Shown: positions 45,615-55,173 of the stretch, piece after piece
Layout: each line of letters opens with the position of its first letter
How positions within the stretch are numbered: position 1 is the first letter of the stretch
From: Crassaminicella profunda
GTDB taxonomy: Bacteria; Bacillota; Clostridia; Peptostreptococcales; Thermotaleaceae
Length of the DNA stretch: 64,000 nt
Reading direction: 5' to 3'
NCBI RefSeq assembly: GCF_019884785.1
Contig: NZ_CP082326.1
Span: 4,519,355-4,583,354, forward strand
The notes under the pieces: model-generated
Databases searched by the model: none
What the model was told of the DNA's origin: nothing
What the model saw: the letters and a program-made list of their open reading frames with translations, nothing else
Position numbers and translations under genes: made by a program

Positions 45615-47276
45615 ATGGAAGAGAATCAAGAGATAGGATGGGCAGAAAGAATACAATCTATTTTAGGAAAGATTATGGTACTTTTATATGTAGTTGTGAA
45701 TATAAAGAATGGTTCTAGTGCATGGTTTTTTTCATGGGGGGTTATACTTTTTTGCTTTGTATTTATAAAATATAAGGTAAATAGATTAGAAAGTATCTTT
45801 GTGATTGGTATATTTTTTATATATTATTTATTAAAAAAGCTTGATATTTATTATGTAAATGAAATTATTGTAAGCAATTCCATTGCTCTATTTGGATTTA
45901 TGGTAATGATGATCGATTGGAAAGAAAGATATAGATTTATAAAAATAATATGCTTTTTACTAGTTATTCCAATTATTTCATATGCAAGTTATTATGTGAA
46001 AAAAGATAAAATTATTAAAGATTCATATTTAGAAAAAACGATTTTAAGACAATTAGATCAAGGTGATAAAAAAATTAATATTGAAGATTTAGAAAAAATA
46101 GAACAATTAAATCTTGAAGATGAAGTGATGGAATTAGAGGGAATAGAAAACTTAAAAAATTTAAGAGAACTAGAAATAGATTGTGATGATTTGTATGAGT
46201 ACTCAAGGTTAGGAGAACTTAAAAATTTGAAAATTCTTTGGCTGTATAATGTAAAAGGAAAAGAATTATCATTTTTGAAAAATCTGTCTCATTTAGAAGA
46301 ATTAAATATTTCCTTTGATGATAAAAATACAAAGAATATCCTATTGCCAAAGAGTTTAAAAAGATTATTCATAACAATGGAAGATAATATAAATTTATCT
46401 TTTATTGAAACAGCATCCAATTTAGAAGAATTAAATTTATCAGAAACACAAATAAAGGATTTTACCTTTTTATCACATTTAAAAAATCTAAAGAAGTTCA
46501 ATATTAGTCAGACCTATATAAAAGACCTAGAGGGAATAGAAAAACTTGTATCATTAGAGGAATTAGATATATCAAGGAATAATATAAAAGATTTAGAACC
46601 ATTGAGAAATCTCACAAATCTAAAGAAGTTAAATCTTCACAATGATATTGAAATAAATGATATTTCTGTTATTAAAGATTTAATCAATCTTGAAGAATTA
46701 AATTTAAGCCAGTGTAGGGTCAAGGATTTTAAGCCATTAGAAAACCTAAAAAACCTTAAAGCGTTAAATATTGATGATAATTTACCGTATAATACAAAGG
46801 AAAAGAAGTTAGTATTTCCTAAAAACATAGAACGGGTTGGTGCTTTAACCAATTTGAAAGAACTTCATGTGACTGGATTAGGACTAAAGAATTTAGAATT
46901 TGCAAAAGAATTAAGGGAATTAGAAATATTATATGCCAAAAGAAATGAAATAGAAAGTATAGAAGAAATTCAAAGATTAAAAAATCTAAAATGTGTAGAT
47001 TTGTATCAAAATAAAATTAAAGATATTGTGCCTATTGCTGCTTTGACCCATCTAGAGGAATTGGATTTAATAGGCAATGAGATAGTAGATATAACTCCTT
47101 TAGAGAAATTAACAAATTTAAGAAATTTGGATTTAAGCAGTAATCAGATCGTAGATATAAGTTCTCTTAGGAATATGAAGAAATTAGAGTACGTAGGATT
47201 ATATCAGAACAATATTAGGGATTATTCACCTATAAAGCATTTAGGTAAAATATATGAGAAATATACAAATGATTAA
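45615..47276 (+). CDS. Membrane-anchored leucine-rich-repeat protein 2
   Basis: This 553-residue paralogue of LRR protein 1 has about four membrane helices (about 18-125) and some 17 LRRs (about 150-545), including one 35-residue interruption with a Lys-rich loop (KEKKLVFPKNIERV). ATG 45615 is chosen after TAGGAGGAG; the reading from GTG 45591 translates through that site. It starts 42 bp after LRR protein 1, forming an operon within the element. Function is unknown; no enzyme domain or LPxTG sorting signal is seen. Confidence 0.78.
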   Translation: MEENQEIGWAERIQSILGKIMVLLYVVVNIKNGSSAWFFSWGVILFCFVFIKYKVNRLESIFVIGIFFIYYLLKKLDIYYVNEIIVSNSIALFGFMVMMIDWKERYRFIKIICFLLVIPIISYASYYVKKDKIIKDSYLEKTILRQLDQGDKKINIEDLEKIEQLNLEDEVMELEGIENLKNLRELEIDCDDLYEYSRLGELKNLKILWLYNVKGKELSFLKNLSHLEELNISFDDKNTKNILLPKSLKRLFITMEDNINLSFIETASNLEELNLSETQIKDFTFLSHLKNLKKFNISQTYIKDLEGIEKLVSLEELDISRNNIKDLEPLRNLTNLKKLNLHNDIEINDISVIKDLINLEELNLSQCRVKDFKPLENLKNLKALNIDDNLPYNTKEKKLVFPKNIERVGALTNLKELHVTGLGLKNLEFAKELRELEILYAKRNEIESIEEIQRLKNLKCVDLYQNKIKDIVPIAALTHLEELDLIGNEIVDITPLEKLTNLRNLDLSSNQIVDISSLRNMKKLEYVGLYQNNIRDYSPIKHLGKIYEKYTND

Positions 47277-47284
47277 GATAAAGA

Positions 47285-47318
47285 TCTATTCCAATAGGGA
47301 TAGGTCTTTATTTGTTAT
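47285..47318 (+). terminator. Hairpin after LRR gene 2
   Basis: AAAGATCTATTCC/GGGATAGGTCTTT followed by ATTTG is a plausible terminator. Confidence 0.65.
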
Positions 47319-47475
47319 AGAAATCATTATAGGGTATAACATCAGGTGTTTATTCATAAATTTAAATCAAGTAAACTTGTTAGGTAAAGTTGAAAAGGAA
47401 GAGTTAGATGAAGTTTTTATCTAACATGAGTGAGCAAGTTTTAATAAAAGGGTAGTGTCTGAAGGAGGAATAAAA

Positions 47476-49050
47476 ATGAATCAATCAGATCATTACCAAA
47501 GAAAAAAGGGGGTAGGAATCTACTGTAGACTAAGTAATGAGGATGGAGAAAATACCTTATCTAATTCTATAGAAAATCAAAAGAATATATTAACAAAATA
47601 TGCAATAGAAAATAAATTAAATATTTATGATTCCTATGTGGATGATGGTTATACAGGAACTAATTTTGATCGTCCAGGTTTTAAAAGGCTTTTGAGGGAT
47701 ATAGAAAATGGACATATTTCTATAGTCATCACAAAGGATATGAGCCGATTAGGAAGGGATTATATACAAGTAGGCTTTTATATTGAAAAGTATTTTCCAG
47801 AGGCAGGAGTACGATATATTGCGGTAAATGATGGTGTAGATACACAAAAGGATAATCAGAATGAACTGACTCCTTTTAAAGCGGTTATTAACGACATGTA
47901 TTCAAAGGATATTAGTAAAAAAATAAGAAGTGTATTTGAATTAAAAAGAAAGATGGGAAAATTTATAGGTGCATTTGCTCCCTTTGGATATAAGAAAGAT
48001 CCTGATGATAAAAATAGGTTGATTATAGATCAAGAAACCAGTTGGATTGTTAAAAAAATCTTTAATATGTATTTATCAGGAAAGGGCCTTAAGGTTATTG
48101 CTAACTATCTGAATGAAGAAAGTATTCCTCCTCCAGCTGTTTATAAAGCTAGAAATATAAAATCCTATCATCCAACCCAGATGAAAATAGGCAAATGGTG
48201 TCATAGTGGTGTAAAGCATATATTAACCAATCGAACCTATACAGGAGATTTAGCTCAAGGAAAAACTAAAAAAATCAATTATAAATCTAAGAAGATTAAA
48301 AGATTAAAAAGAGAAGATTGGTTGATTGTTAAAGACACCCATGAACCTATTATTTCAAGAGAAACTTTTAAATGGGCACAGGACTTAATGCAGGAAAAAA
48401 ATAAATCTTTTAAAGGTGCAAAAAAAGGAGTCAAACTTTTTAGCGGTTTTTCATTTTGTGGAAATTGTGGGGGAGTTATGACTTATCATAAAATGCCAAA
48501 GGGGTATTATTTTTTAATATGTTCTACTTATAAAAAATATGGGAAGAAAGAATGTACGAGACATGCCATATTAGAAAAAAAATTAGAAAAAATGATTTTG
48601 GAGGATTTTAAGGATTTGGTAAATAGATTTGTAAATAAAGAAATCTTAAAAAAAGAGGCAGAAAAAATTTTAAATCAAGAAAAAGGGAAAGAAGAAGTAT
48701 ATAAAGAGGAATTGAAACTAGTAGAGAAAAGGGTAGAAGAAATTAGAGGGGTTTTAAAAGTTTTATATGAGGATAAGGCAAAGGGGTTCCTTGAGGAGAA
48801 GCAGCTTTTGGATTTGTATCATCAATTTAATGATGAAAACCAGCATCTTTTAAATCGAAGGGGAGAATTATTAAAAAAGTTGGGAAGTAAAAATAATAAT
48901 AAAGAAGATAATAAAGTAGAAAAACTAATCTATAAAGTTTTGAATTTAAAGGGTTTCAATAGACTTATATTAACTCAATTAATAGATAAAATAGAGGTGT
49001 TTGAAGATCAAAAGGTTAGAGTACATTATAAATTCAAAAGGCTATACTGA
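47476..49050 (+). CDS. Large serine recombinase of the spoIID element
   Basis: This 524-residue recombinase has the catalytic S20 (YCRLSNEDG), DMSRLGRDYIQVGFY, the recombinase domain (APFGYKK, IFNMYLSGKGLKVIANYLNE), a zinc ribbon (CGNCGG and CSTYKKYGKKEC) and a long coiled coil. ATG 47476 is chosen after GAAGGAGGA. The resolvase domain differs clearly from that of the yabG-element enzyme (YCRLSNED against YVRVSTDM), so the two elements are not duplicates. It ends two bases from the right inverted arm of its element. Confidence 0.92.
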   Translation: MNQSDHYQRKKGVGIYCRLSNEDGENTLSNSIENQKNILTKYAIENKLNIYDSYVDDGYTGTNFDRPGFKRLLRDIENGHISIVITKDMSRLGRDYIQVGFYIEKYFPEAGVRYIAVNDGVDTQKDNQNELTPFKAVINDMYSKDISKKIRSVFELKRKMGKFIGAFAPFGYKKDPDDKNRLIIDQETSWIVKKIFNMYLSGKGLKVIANYLNEESIPPPAVYKARNIKSYHPTQMKIGKWCHSGVKHILTNRTYTGDLAQGKTKKINYKSKKIKRLKREDWLIVKDTHEPIISRETFKWAQDLMQEKNKSFKGAKKGVKLFSGFSFCGNCGGVMTYHKMPKGYYFLICSTYKKYGKKECTRHAILEKKLEKMILEDFKDLVNRFVNKEILKKEAEKILNQEKGKEEVYKEELKLVEKRVEEIRGVLKVLYEDKAKGFLEEKQLLDLYHQFNDENQHLLNRRGELLKKLGSKNNNKEDNKVEKLIYKVLNLKGFNRLILTQLIDKIEVFEDQKVRVHYKFKRLY

Positions 49051-49066
49051 GTGTTCTTCATGATAG

Positions 49067-49804
49067 TCAGCAAGATTTGGATGGAAACCTATTGCTTTTC
49101 AGATTGAAATGCAGGGAAAAGGAGAAGGATTAGGTCTATGCCAATATGGAGCAAATGGGATGGCGAAAGAGGGAAAAAGTGCTGAAGAAATTTTAAAATA
49201 TTATTTTACAGGGGTGCAAATTAAAGAATTTGACAGACCTGGTATAAATAAGCCTTTAGAGGGCAAAATAATAGTACTAGATCCAGGGCATGGCGGTAAT
49301 AACACAGAAGACACAATAGGACCAACGGGACTTAGAGAAAAAGATGTGAATTTATCTATATCTTTGGAATTAGCAGAACTACTGCGAAATGCTGGAGCGA
49401 CAGTATATGAAACAAGAACGGAAGATATTTATGTACCTCTTAGTAAAAGATGTAATCTTGCAAAGGAAGTAAGGCCACATTTCTTTATGAGTATCCATCA
49501 AAATTATTTTTCAAATCCAAATATATCAGGAAGTGAAATTTATCATTACAGAGGCGACAAAGAAGGAGAAACATTGGCAAACTTCATTTTAGAAGAATTG
49601 TGGAATGAATTAGGATTGCTTAAAAAAGGTACAAAAGCTGCAGACTTTTATTTACTAAGAGAAGTAAAAAGCAGTGTGATTCATATTGAAGTTGCTTTTA
49701 TTACAAACCCTAAGGAAGAAGAAAAATTAAGAGATGAAAAGTTCCAGTGTAAAGCAGCAAAAGCCATTGCTAAAGGGGTAATGCAATATTATGGCTATGA
49801 ATAG
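49067..49804 (+). pseudogene. SpoIID-amidase fusion, 3' part
   Basis: The frame starts at the right core and reads SARFGWKPIAFQIEMQGKG, then GLGLCQYGANGMAKEGKSAEE, the typical SpoIID C-terminus. An Amidase_3 domain follows (about 49260-49800) with zinc ligands in DPGHGGN and SIHQN, the Glu of LREKDVN and the catalytic Glu of HIEVAF. The domain cuts the amide bond between MurNAc and the stem peptide. An internal ATG (49109) lacks a good site, so this part is probably silent until joined to 41099-41806, giving one 478-residue protein. Confidence 0.9.
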
Positions 49805-49897
49805 AAGAAGGATTGGTGCTTCTATTGTTAGAACTTATGTTGAATAGAAAAAAGAATTTTTATGCAAATGTTTTCCTGACTAAATTTTAAAGATTTA

Positions 49898-49926
49898 TTG
49901 ACAATAACTTTTATCCATTGTATAAT
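49898..49926 (+). promoter_or_regulatory. veg promoter
   Basis: TTGACA (49898-49903) and TATAAT (49921-49926) are separated by 17 bases, a perfect housekeeping promoter. The veg promoter of B. subtilis is also unusually strong. Confidence 0.9.
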
Positions 49927-50000
49927 AATAGGTCATATATTTGACAATTATGTTCCAATGTGATATGATGGTACTGTATTCTGTGAAAGAAGGTGATTCG

Positions 50001-50267
50001 ATGGCTAAAAAGAATGATTTAGCTAAAATCAGGAAAGACGTGGAACACCTTGTTGGAGAAAAGGTTCGATTGAAAGCCAACAAAGGAAGAAAGAAAATAT
50101 CCGTAAGAGAAGGTATTCTTGAACAAACTTACCCGAACATCTTTGTGGTATGTATTGACGGTGGATATGATACGGTAAGAAGAGTTTCCTACAGCTATTC
50201 AGATATACTTACAGAAACAGTTGAAATTACTCTATGCGATAAAGAAAATGAAATTCAAGCTAGTTAA
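50001..50267 (+). CDS. veg: Veg protein
   Basis: This 88-residue protein starts MAKKNDLAKIRKDVEHLVG and contains GEKVRLKANKGRKK and the C-terminal SYSYSDILTETVEI, as in Veg of B. subtilis. Veg is a small DUF1021 protein linked to biofilm gene control and spore outgrowth. ATG 50001 follows GAAGGTGATT. It follows yabG in B. subtilis, so gene order here supports yabG and the intervening SpoIID gene being in their ancestral site. Confidence 0.93.
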   Translation: MAKKNDLAKIRKDVEHLVGEKVRLKANKGRKKISVREGILEQTYPNIFVVCIDGGYDTVRRVSYSYSDILTETVEITLCDKENEIQAS

Positions 50268-50271
50268 CTTC

Positions 50272-50308
50272 TATAACCGCCTAGTTTATACTAGGCGGTT
50301 AATTTTTA
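50272..50308 (+). terminator. Rho-independent terminator
   Basis: AACCGCCTAGT/ACTAGGCGGTT followed by AATTTTTA ends veg. Confidence 0.88.
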
Positions 50309-50482
50309 TCCAAAAATAAGTATGAAATTTTATAAAAGTATTTAAATATTTATGCAAAATATTTAAATTTAAAATTTAAGTTATCAATCGTAGGATAAAA
50401 ATGGGATTGAAAGATGTTCCTTGATAAACTTCATGTACAATGCTATAATGACACCAATAATTAGGAAGAAAAGAGTGATTAC

Positions 50483-51292
50483 ATGAAGGAGAGTAATTTG
50501 AAAAATCTTATCGATCGATTGATTAATATAGGATTAAGTACATATGAAGCAAAAGCTTATATTGCTTTAATACAAAGTCCTAATATTAGTGCATATGAAA
50601 TCAGTAAAATTTCAGGAGTACCTCAGTCTAAAATATATGAAATTATAAAAAAAATTATTCAAAAAGGATTAGCCATTGTAAATGGAACAAATCCAGTTAA
50701 ATATACTGCCTTACCAGTTGATGAATTTTTAGATAGATATAGGGCCAATGTAGACGAATCAATTACTTATATAAAGAATAATTTAAAAACCATTAGTGAA
50801 GAAAATCATGTTGATTATATCTGGCATTTTGAAGGAAAAGATAAAATCAATAATAAAATCAAATCAATTATCAAGGAAGCTGAAAAGAGCTTATATTTTG
50901 AAATGTGGCGTAGTGAATATGATTTGTTTTATGAGGATATTTTAAAAGCTAAAAAAAGAGGCGTAGATATTGTTACTGTTATGTATGGTAAATCAGAAAA
51001 TGAAATTGGTAAAGTATATCATCATGAGATGGAAGGAATGGAAATAGATGCCAATAAACATGGGAGATGGATTACAGCTGTAGCAGATGAAAAAGAGTGT
51101 GTATTTGGAATTTTTAAGGTAGAACAGAATTATGCTGTTTGGACTCAAAATAAATCATTTATGCTTTTAGCAGAAGCTTTTATTACTCATGACATATTGA
51201 TTGCTGAAATATATTCTAAATATAAAGGGTTGTTGGACAGAGAGTTTGGTCCTAATATGAAAAAAATTAGAGAAAAGATAGATATTGGATAA
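50483..51292 (+). CDS. TrmB-family transcriptional regulator
   Basis: This 269-residue protein has an N-terminal TrmB-type winged helix (IGLSTYEAKAYIALIQSP, VPQSKIYEIIKKI) and a C-terminal phospholipase-D-like sensing domain typical of the family. Family members often respond to sugars or other small molecules. It lies upstream of the arginine deiminase genes in the same direction with a terminator after it, so control of that operon is possible but unproven. Confidence 0.84.
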   Translation: MKESNLKNLIDRLINIGLSTYEAKAYIALIQSPNISAYEISKISGVPQSKIYEIIKKIIQKGLAIVNGTNPVKYTALPVDEFLDRYRANVDESITYIKNNLKTISEENHVDYIWHFEGKDKINNKIKSIIKEAEKSLYFEMWRSEYDLFYEDILKAKKRGVDIVTVMYGKSENEIGKVYHHEMEGMEIDANKHGRWITAVADEKECVFGIFKVEQNYAVWTQNKSFMLLAEAFITHDILIAEIYSKYKGLLDREFGPNMKKIREKIDIG

Positions 51293-51328
51293 CTTTAGCT
51301 TGTGAGCTAAAGTTTTTTTATTTTTTTT
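51293..51328 (+). terminator. Rho-independent terminator
   Basis: AACTTTAGCT/AGCTAAAGTT with a short loop is followed by TTTTTTATTTTT. Confidence 0.85.
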
Positions 51329-51471
51329 TTTGAATGAATATAAAAAAATGATTTATTAAAAATGAGAGATTATATAGACCTGCGGGAAATAAGAAATTCA
51401 AAAAAAGTCGGAATAGGACGAAAAAAGTAAAAATATTCAAAAAAATAAGAAAGTTGAGTGTTGCACGAATA

Positions 51472-51545
51472 TTGACACGGAAGAAACTGTAAAATATAAT
51501 TTAAGTACAAAATACTAACTACCCAAGTGGTTAGTAAGAAATCGG
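51472..51545 (+). promoter_or_regulatory. arcA promoter and leader hairpin
   Basis: TTGACA (51472) and TATAAT (51495) are spaced 17 bases apart. The transcript leader then has an ACTAAC/GTTAGT hairpin (51520-51541) without a T tract. The remaining part of the 323-bp gap is AT-rich with repeated AAAAAA words and no coding potential. Confidence 0.7.
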
Positions 51546-51615
51546 TAGAAGGGATTTAAAAATTAAAGGTTGGATGATTATTCAAAAATATAGTTGATCA
51601 AAAGGGGGCAGGATC

Positions 51616-52848
51616 ATGTGTAAAAACAATTTTCCATTATATGTTACTTCTGAAATTGGAAAATTAAAGACAGTGTTGTTACACAGGCCAGGAAAAGAGA
51701 TTGAAAACTTAACACCTAATTTATTAGAAAGATTATTATTTGATGACATACCCTACTTAAAGATTGCACAACAAGAACATGATGCTTTTGCAAAAATATT
51801 AAAAGATCATAATGTAGAAGTATTGTATTTAGAAGATTTGGCAGCAGAATCTATAGTAGAAAAAAATATCAGAGAAAATTTGATAGAAGATTTTCTAGTA
51901 GAAGGAAAAATTTCTGGTGAAGGGATTAAAGAAGCATTAAAAAAATATTTTGAAGGATTTAATCATAAAGAGTTAATAGAAAAAATGATGATGGGTGTGA
52001 GAAAAAAGGAAATTTCAAATGTGAAAATGAGATCATTAGCAGATGCTGTAAATAGGGATTATCCATTTTTATTAGATCCAATGCCAAACTTATATTTTAC
52101 AAGAGATCCATTTGCAACTATAGGAACAGGAATCACGTTAAATCATATGAGAACGGAAACAAGAAACAGAGAAACATTATTTGCTAAATATATATTTGAA
52201 AATCATCCAAGATTTAAAGATACAGATGTGAAAATATGGTTCAATCGACACGAAGAATCTTCTCTTGAAGGAGGAGACGAATTAGTTTTAAGCGATAAAG
52301 TTATTGCTATAGGAATATCAGAAAGAACAGATGCTGTATCTATAGAGAAATTTGCTAAAAATATTTTTAGAGATGGACAAAGCTTCGAAACGATTTTGGC
52401 ATTTAATATTCCGAAGAAAAGAGCCTTTATGCATTTAGATACGGTGTTTACAATGGTTGATTATGATAAATTTACTATACATCCAGAAATAGAAGGGCCT
52501 TTACAGGTTTTTTCAATAAAGAAGAGTGAAGAGAATCAACTAAGGATTCAAGAAGAAAACGCTACATTAGAAGATATATTAAAAAAATATTTAGGCCTGA
52601 AAGATGTAACTTTGATTGGCTGTGCAGGTAGAGATAAAATTGATGCTGCTAGAGAACAATGGAATGATGGATCAAATACATTAGCTATAGCACCTGGTGA
52701 GGTAATTGTATATGCAAGAAATTATGTGACAAATAGAATCTTACAAGAGTATGGAATAAAAACACATATCATGCCAAGCTCAGAGCTTTCAAGAGGGCGC
52801 GGAGGTCCAAGATGTATGAGTATGCCCCTTGTTAGGGAAAAACTATAG
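51616..52848 (+). CDS. arcA: Arginine deiminase
   Basis: This 410-residue enzyme hydrolyses arginine to citrulline and ammonia. Signatures: the substrate loop [13 protein letters not shown], the catalytic His/Glu motif [17 protein letters not shown], and the active-site Cys near the end in [13 protein letters not shown]. It is the first enzyme of the arginine deiminase pathway, followed by ornithine carbamoyltransferase and carbamate kinase in order. The ATG has GGGGG upstream. Confidence 0.95.
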   Translation: MCKNNFPLYVTSEIGKLKTVLLHRPGKEIENLTPNLLERLLFDDIPYLKIAQQEHDAFAKILKDHNVEVLYLEDLAAESIVEKNIRENLIEDFLVEGKISGEGIKEALKKYFEGFNHKELIEKMMMGVRKKEISNVKMRSLADAVNRDYPFLLDPMPNLYFTRDPFATIGTGITLNHMRTETRNRETLFAKYIFENHPRFKDTDVKIWFNRHEESSLEGGDELVLSDKVIAIGISERTDAVSIEKFAKNIFRDGQSFETILAFNIPKKRAFMHLDTVFTMVDYDKFTIHPEIEGPLQVFSIKKSEENQLRIQEENATLEDILKKYLGLKDVTLIGCAGRDKIDAAREQWNDGSNTLAIAPGEVIVYARNYVTNRILQEYGIKTHIMPSSELSRGRGGPRCMSMPLVREKL

Positions 52849-52918
52849 GCGGATTAAAACATTTATATTGAAATTAGAATGAATCACTAAATCATAAATT
52901 TAAGGGGGAAAAGTAGAG

Positions 52919-53911
52919 ATGCCAATTAATTTAAAGGGAAGAAATTTTATAACATTAAAGGATTTTACACCACAGGAGATACATTATTTATTAGACTTAT
53001 CTGTTGATCTTAAGAGAAAGAAAAGATCAGGAGAAGAAGGAGATTTATTAAAAGGAAAAAATATTGTCTTATTATTTGAAAAAACTTCAACAAGAACAAG
53101 ATGTGCATTTGAAGTAGCAGGCTTTGATGAAGGTGCTCAGGTTACTTTTTTGAGTAATAGTCAAATGGGCAAAAAAGAATCCATAGAAGATACAGCGAAA
53201 GTACTAGGACGATTTTATGACGGTATTGAATTTAGAGGATTCAAACAAGAAACAGTAGATACACTTGCAAAACATGCAGGTGTACCTGTATGGAATGGAC
53301 TTACAGACCTATATCATCCTACTCAAATATTAGCGGATTTTATGACAATCATGGAGCATGTAAATAAGCCTCTTAACAAGACAAAGTTAGTGTATGCAGG
53401 GGATGCAAGAAATAACATGGGCAATTCTTTGATGATAGGAGCGGCAAAAATGGGAATGCATTTTGTAGCAGTAGCACCAAAAGAATTATTCCCATCAGAA
53501 GAATTGATTTCAGAAATGAGAGAAGTAGCCAAATATACAGGAGGAAAAATAGAGTTTACTGAAAATATAGAAGAAGGGGTTAAGGATGCCGATGCTATAT
53601 ATACAGATGTATGGGTATCTATGGGAGAAGAAGATAAATTTGAAGAGAGAATTGAGCAATTAAAACCTTATCAAGTGAATATGAAGATGATGGAACAAAC
53701 AGGAAATCCAGATGTAATCTTTTTGCATTGTTTACCATCTTTCCATGATACAAAAACAATCGTAGGAAAGGATATCTATGAAAAATATGGACTAAAAGAA
53801 ATGGAAGTAACAGATGAAGTGTTTAGAAGTAAATATTCAGTAGTATTTGACGAAGCAGAAAATAGAATGCATACAATCAAAGCAGTAATGGTGGCAACTT
53901 TAGGGAAATAG
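52919..53911 (+). CDS. arcB: Ornithine carbamoyltransferase 1 (catabolic)
   Basis: This 330-residue enzyme has the carbamoyl-phosphate site [11 protein letters not shown], the HPTQILADF motif, and the ornithine-site [10 protein letters not shown]. In the deiminase pathway it splits citrulline with phosphate to ornithine and carbamoyl phosphate. A second, similar copy follows argH at 57812. Position between arcA and arcC supports the catabolic role of this copy. Confidence 0.93.
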   Translation: MPINLKGRNFITLKDFTPQEIHYLLDLSVDLKRKKRSGEEGDLLKGKNIVLLFEKTSTRTRCAFEVAGFDEGAQVTFLSNSQMGKKESIEDTAKVLGRFYDGIEFRGFKQETVDTLAKHAGVPVWNGLTDLYHPTQILADFMTIMEHVNKPLNKTKLVYAGDARNNMGNSLMIGAAKMGMHFVAVAPKELFPSEELISEMREVAKYTGGKIEFTENIEEGVKDADAIYTDVWVSMGEEDKFEERIEQLKPYQVNMKMMEQTGNPDVIFLHCLPSFHDTKTIVGKDIYEKYGLKEMEVTDEVFRSKYSVVFDEAENRMHTIKAVMVATLGK

Positions 53912-53938
53912 ATTGATTATTGGGGGGAGGAATAGAGG

Positions 53939-54916
53939 ATGAAAAAGCTTGTAGTAGCCCTAGGGGGAAACGCATTGCAAGAATCTAGCAAGCCTGCTAC
54001 TGCGAAGGCACAATTAGAAGTCATTAGAAATACATCAAAGTATATTGCAGATATTATAGAAGAAGGATATAAGGTATCCATTGCCCATGGAAATGGACCA
54101 CAGGTTGGTAGAATAGTTCTTCAAAATGAAGCAGCAAATCATATTACACCAGCTATGCCCTTTGATGTTTGTGGAGCTATGAGTCAGGGAATGATTGGAT
54201 ATCATATACAGCAGTCCTTAAGAGATGAACTAAAATTAAGAGGAAATAATAAACAAGTAGTAAGTCTTGTTACTCAAGTATTAGTAGATCAAGATGATTT
54301 AGCATTTTCTCATCCAACTAAGCCTATAGGACCTTTTTATACGAAGGAAGAAGCACAAAAAATAAAAAGTGAAAAAGGATATGATATGGTAGAGGATGCA
54401 GGTCGTGGATTTAGAAGAGTTGTAGCTTCTCCAAATCCGATTAAGATTGTTGAGATAGATACAGTTAAGAATTTAGTTGAATCAGACCAAATTGTTATTA
54501 CAGTAGGGGGTGGAGGTATACCTGTTATTCAGAAAGAAGATGGACAATTACAAGGTGTACCAGCAGTGATTGATAAAGATTTAGCATCTGAAAGGCTAGC
54601 AGAAGATTTAGATGCAGATATCCTTTTAATCCTTACAGCAGTAGATAAAGTTTCAATAAATTTTGGAAAGCTTAATCAAATAGATCTTGATCATATAACC
54701 GTGGAAGAAGCTTATAAGTATATAGATGAGGGACATTTTGCACCGGGTAGTATGTTACCAAAAATGAAAGCAGCTATTCAATTTGCACAGTCAAAACCAG
54801 GAAGAAAGTCTATCATCGCTTCCTTGTCTCAAGCAAGAGAAGCATTAGTTGGAGATAGTGGAACCATCATAACAAAAGAAAGAATAGAAGCTTATAGAGA
54901 ATTGGTTGAAGCATAA
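53939..54916 (+). CDS. arcC: Carbamate kinase
   Basis: This 325-residue enzyme makes ATP from carbamoyl phosphate, completing the deiminase pathway. Signatures include VVALGGNALQ at the N-terminus, HGNGPQVGR, VVASPNPI and TVGGGGIPV. It follows arcB by 27 bp. A hairpin terminator (54922-54964) follows. Confidence 0.95.
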   Translation: MKKLVVALGGNALQESSKPATAKAQLEVIRNTSKYIADIIEEGYKVSIAHGNGPQVGRIVLQNEAANHITPAMPFDVCGAMSQGMIGYHIQQSLRDELKLRGNNKQVVSLVTQVLVDQDDLAFSHPTKPIGPFYTKEEAQKIKSEKGYDMVEDAGRGFRRVVASPNPIKIVEIDTVKNLVESDQIVITVGGGGIPVIQKEDGQLQGVPAVIDKDLASERLAEDLDADILLILTAVDKVSINFGKLNQIDLDHITVEEAYKYIDEGHFAPGSMLPKMKAAIQFAQSKPGRKSIIASLSQAREALVGDSGTIITKERIEAYRELVEA

Positions 54917-54921
54917 ATAAA

Positions 54922-54966
54922 AGCTCTTATAAATCCTAAATGTTGGATTTATAAGAGTTTTTTATA
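54922..54966 (+). terminator. Rho-independent terminator
   Basis: AAAGCTCTTATAAATCC pairs with GGATTTATAAGAGTTT, followed by TTTTATA. Confidence 0.88.
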
Positions 54967-55077
54967 TTATAGGAAGTTTATGAAGTGGACTATATTTTAC
55001 AAAATAATATAGAAATCCATAATAAATTTTATAGATGGTCTCCTGAGAGGTGAAAAAGAAGCGTGCTAAATGAATGC

Positions 55078-55138
55078 ATGAATATTTATAAATAAATATG
55101 AATAAATATGTTGCATATTTATAAAATTTTGTTATAAT
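55078..55138 (+). promoter_or_regulatory. argG promoter with ARG-box-like sequences
   Basis: TTGCAT (55111) and TATAAT (55133) are 16 bases apart. Upstream are AT-rich repeats of the kind bound by ArgR (TGAATATTTATAAATA and ATGAATAAATATG), resembling the TGAAT-N-ATTCA consensus. Repression by arginine is inferred. Confidence 0.55.
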
Positions 55139-55173
55139 ATATTCATGAATATATTTTGAAGGGGGCTATGAAA

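Larger units (their letters stand above)
41798..49075 (-). mobile_element. spoIID-amidase intervening element (7,269 bp, serine-recombinase type)
   Basis: The element is bounded by TCAACAAGA (41798-41806) and TCAGCAAGA (49067-49075), in the same codon phase. Perfect 12-bp inverted arms lie just inside: TCATGAAGAACA (41815-41826) and TGTTCTTCATGA (49052-49063). On a circle the arms would be 20 bases apart with AG of the shared CAAGA exactly central, as expected for the crossover dinucleotide. Cargo: MFS and DMT transporters, two LRR proteins and a serine recombinase that ends two bases from the right arm. There are no phage structural genes. Confidence 0.92.

Noticed and set aside
36883-49075. 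One large prophage covering both interruptions
   Set aside because: The yabG 3' end and the SpoIID 5' half lie between the two elements, each element has its own cores, arms and recombinase, and no phage structural genes are present.
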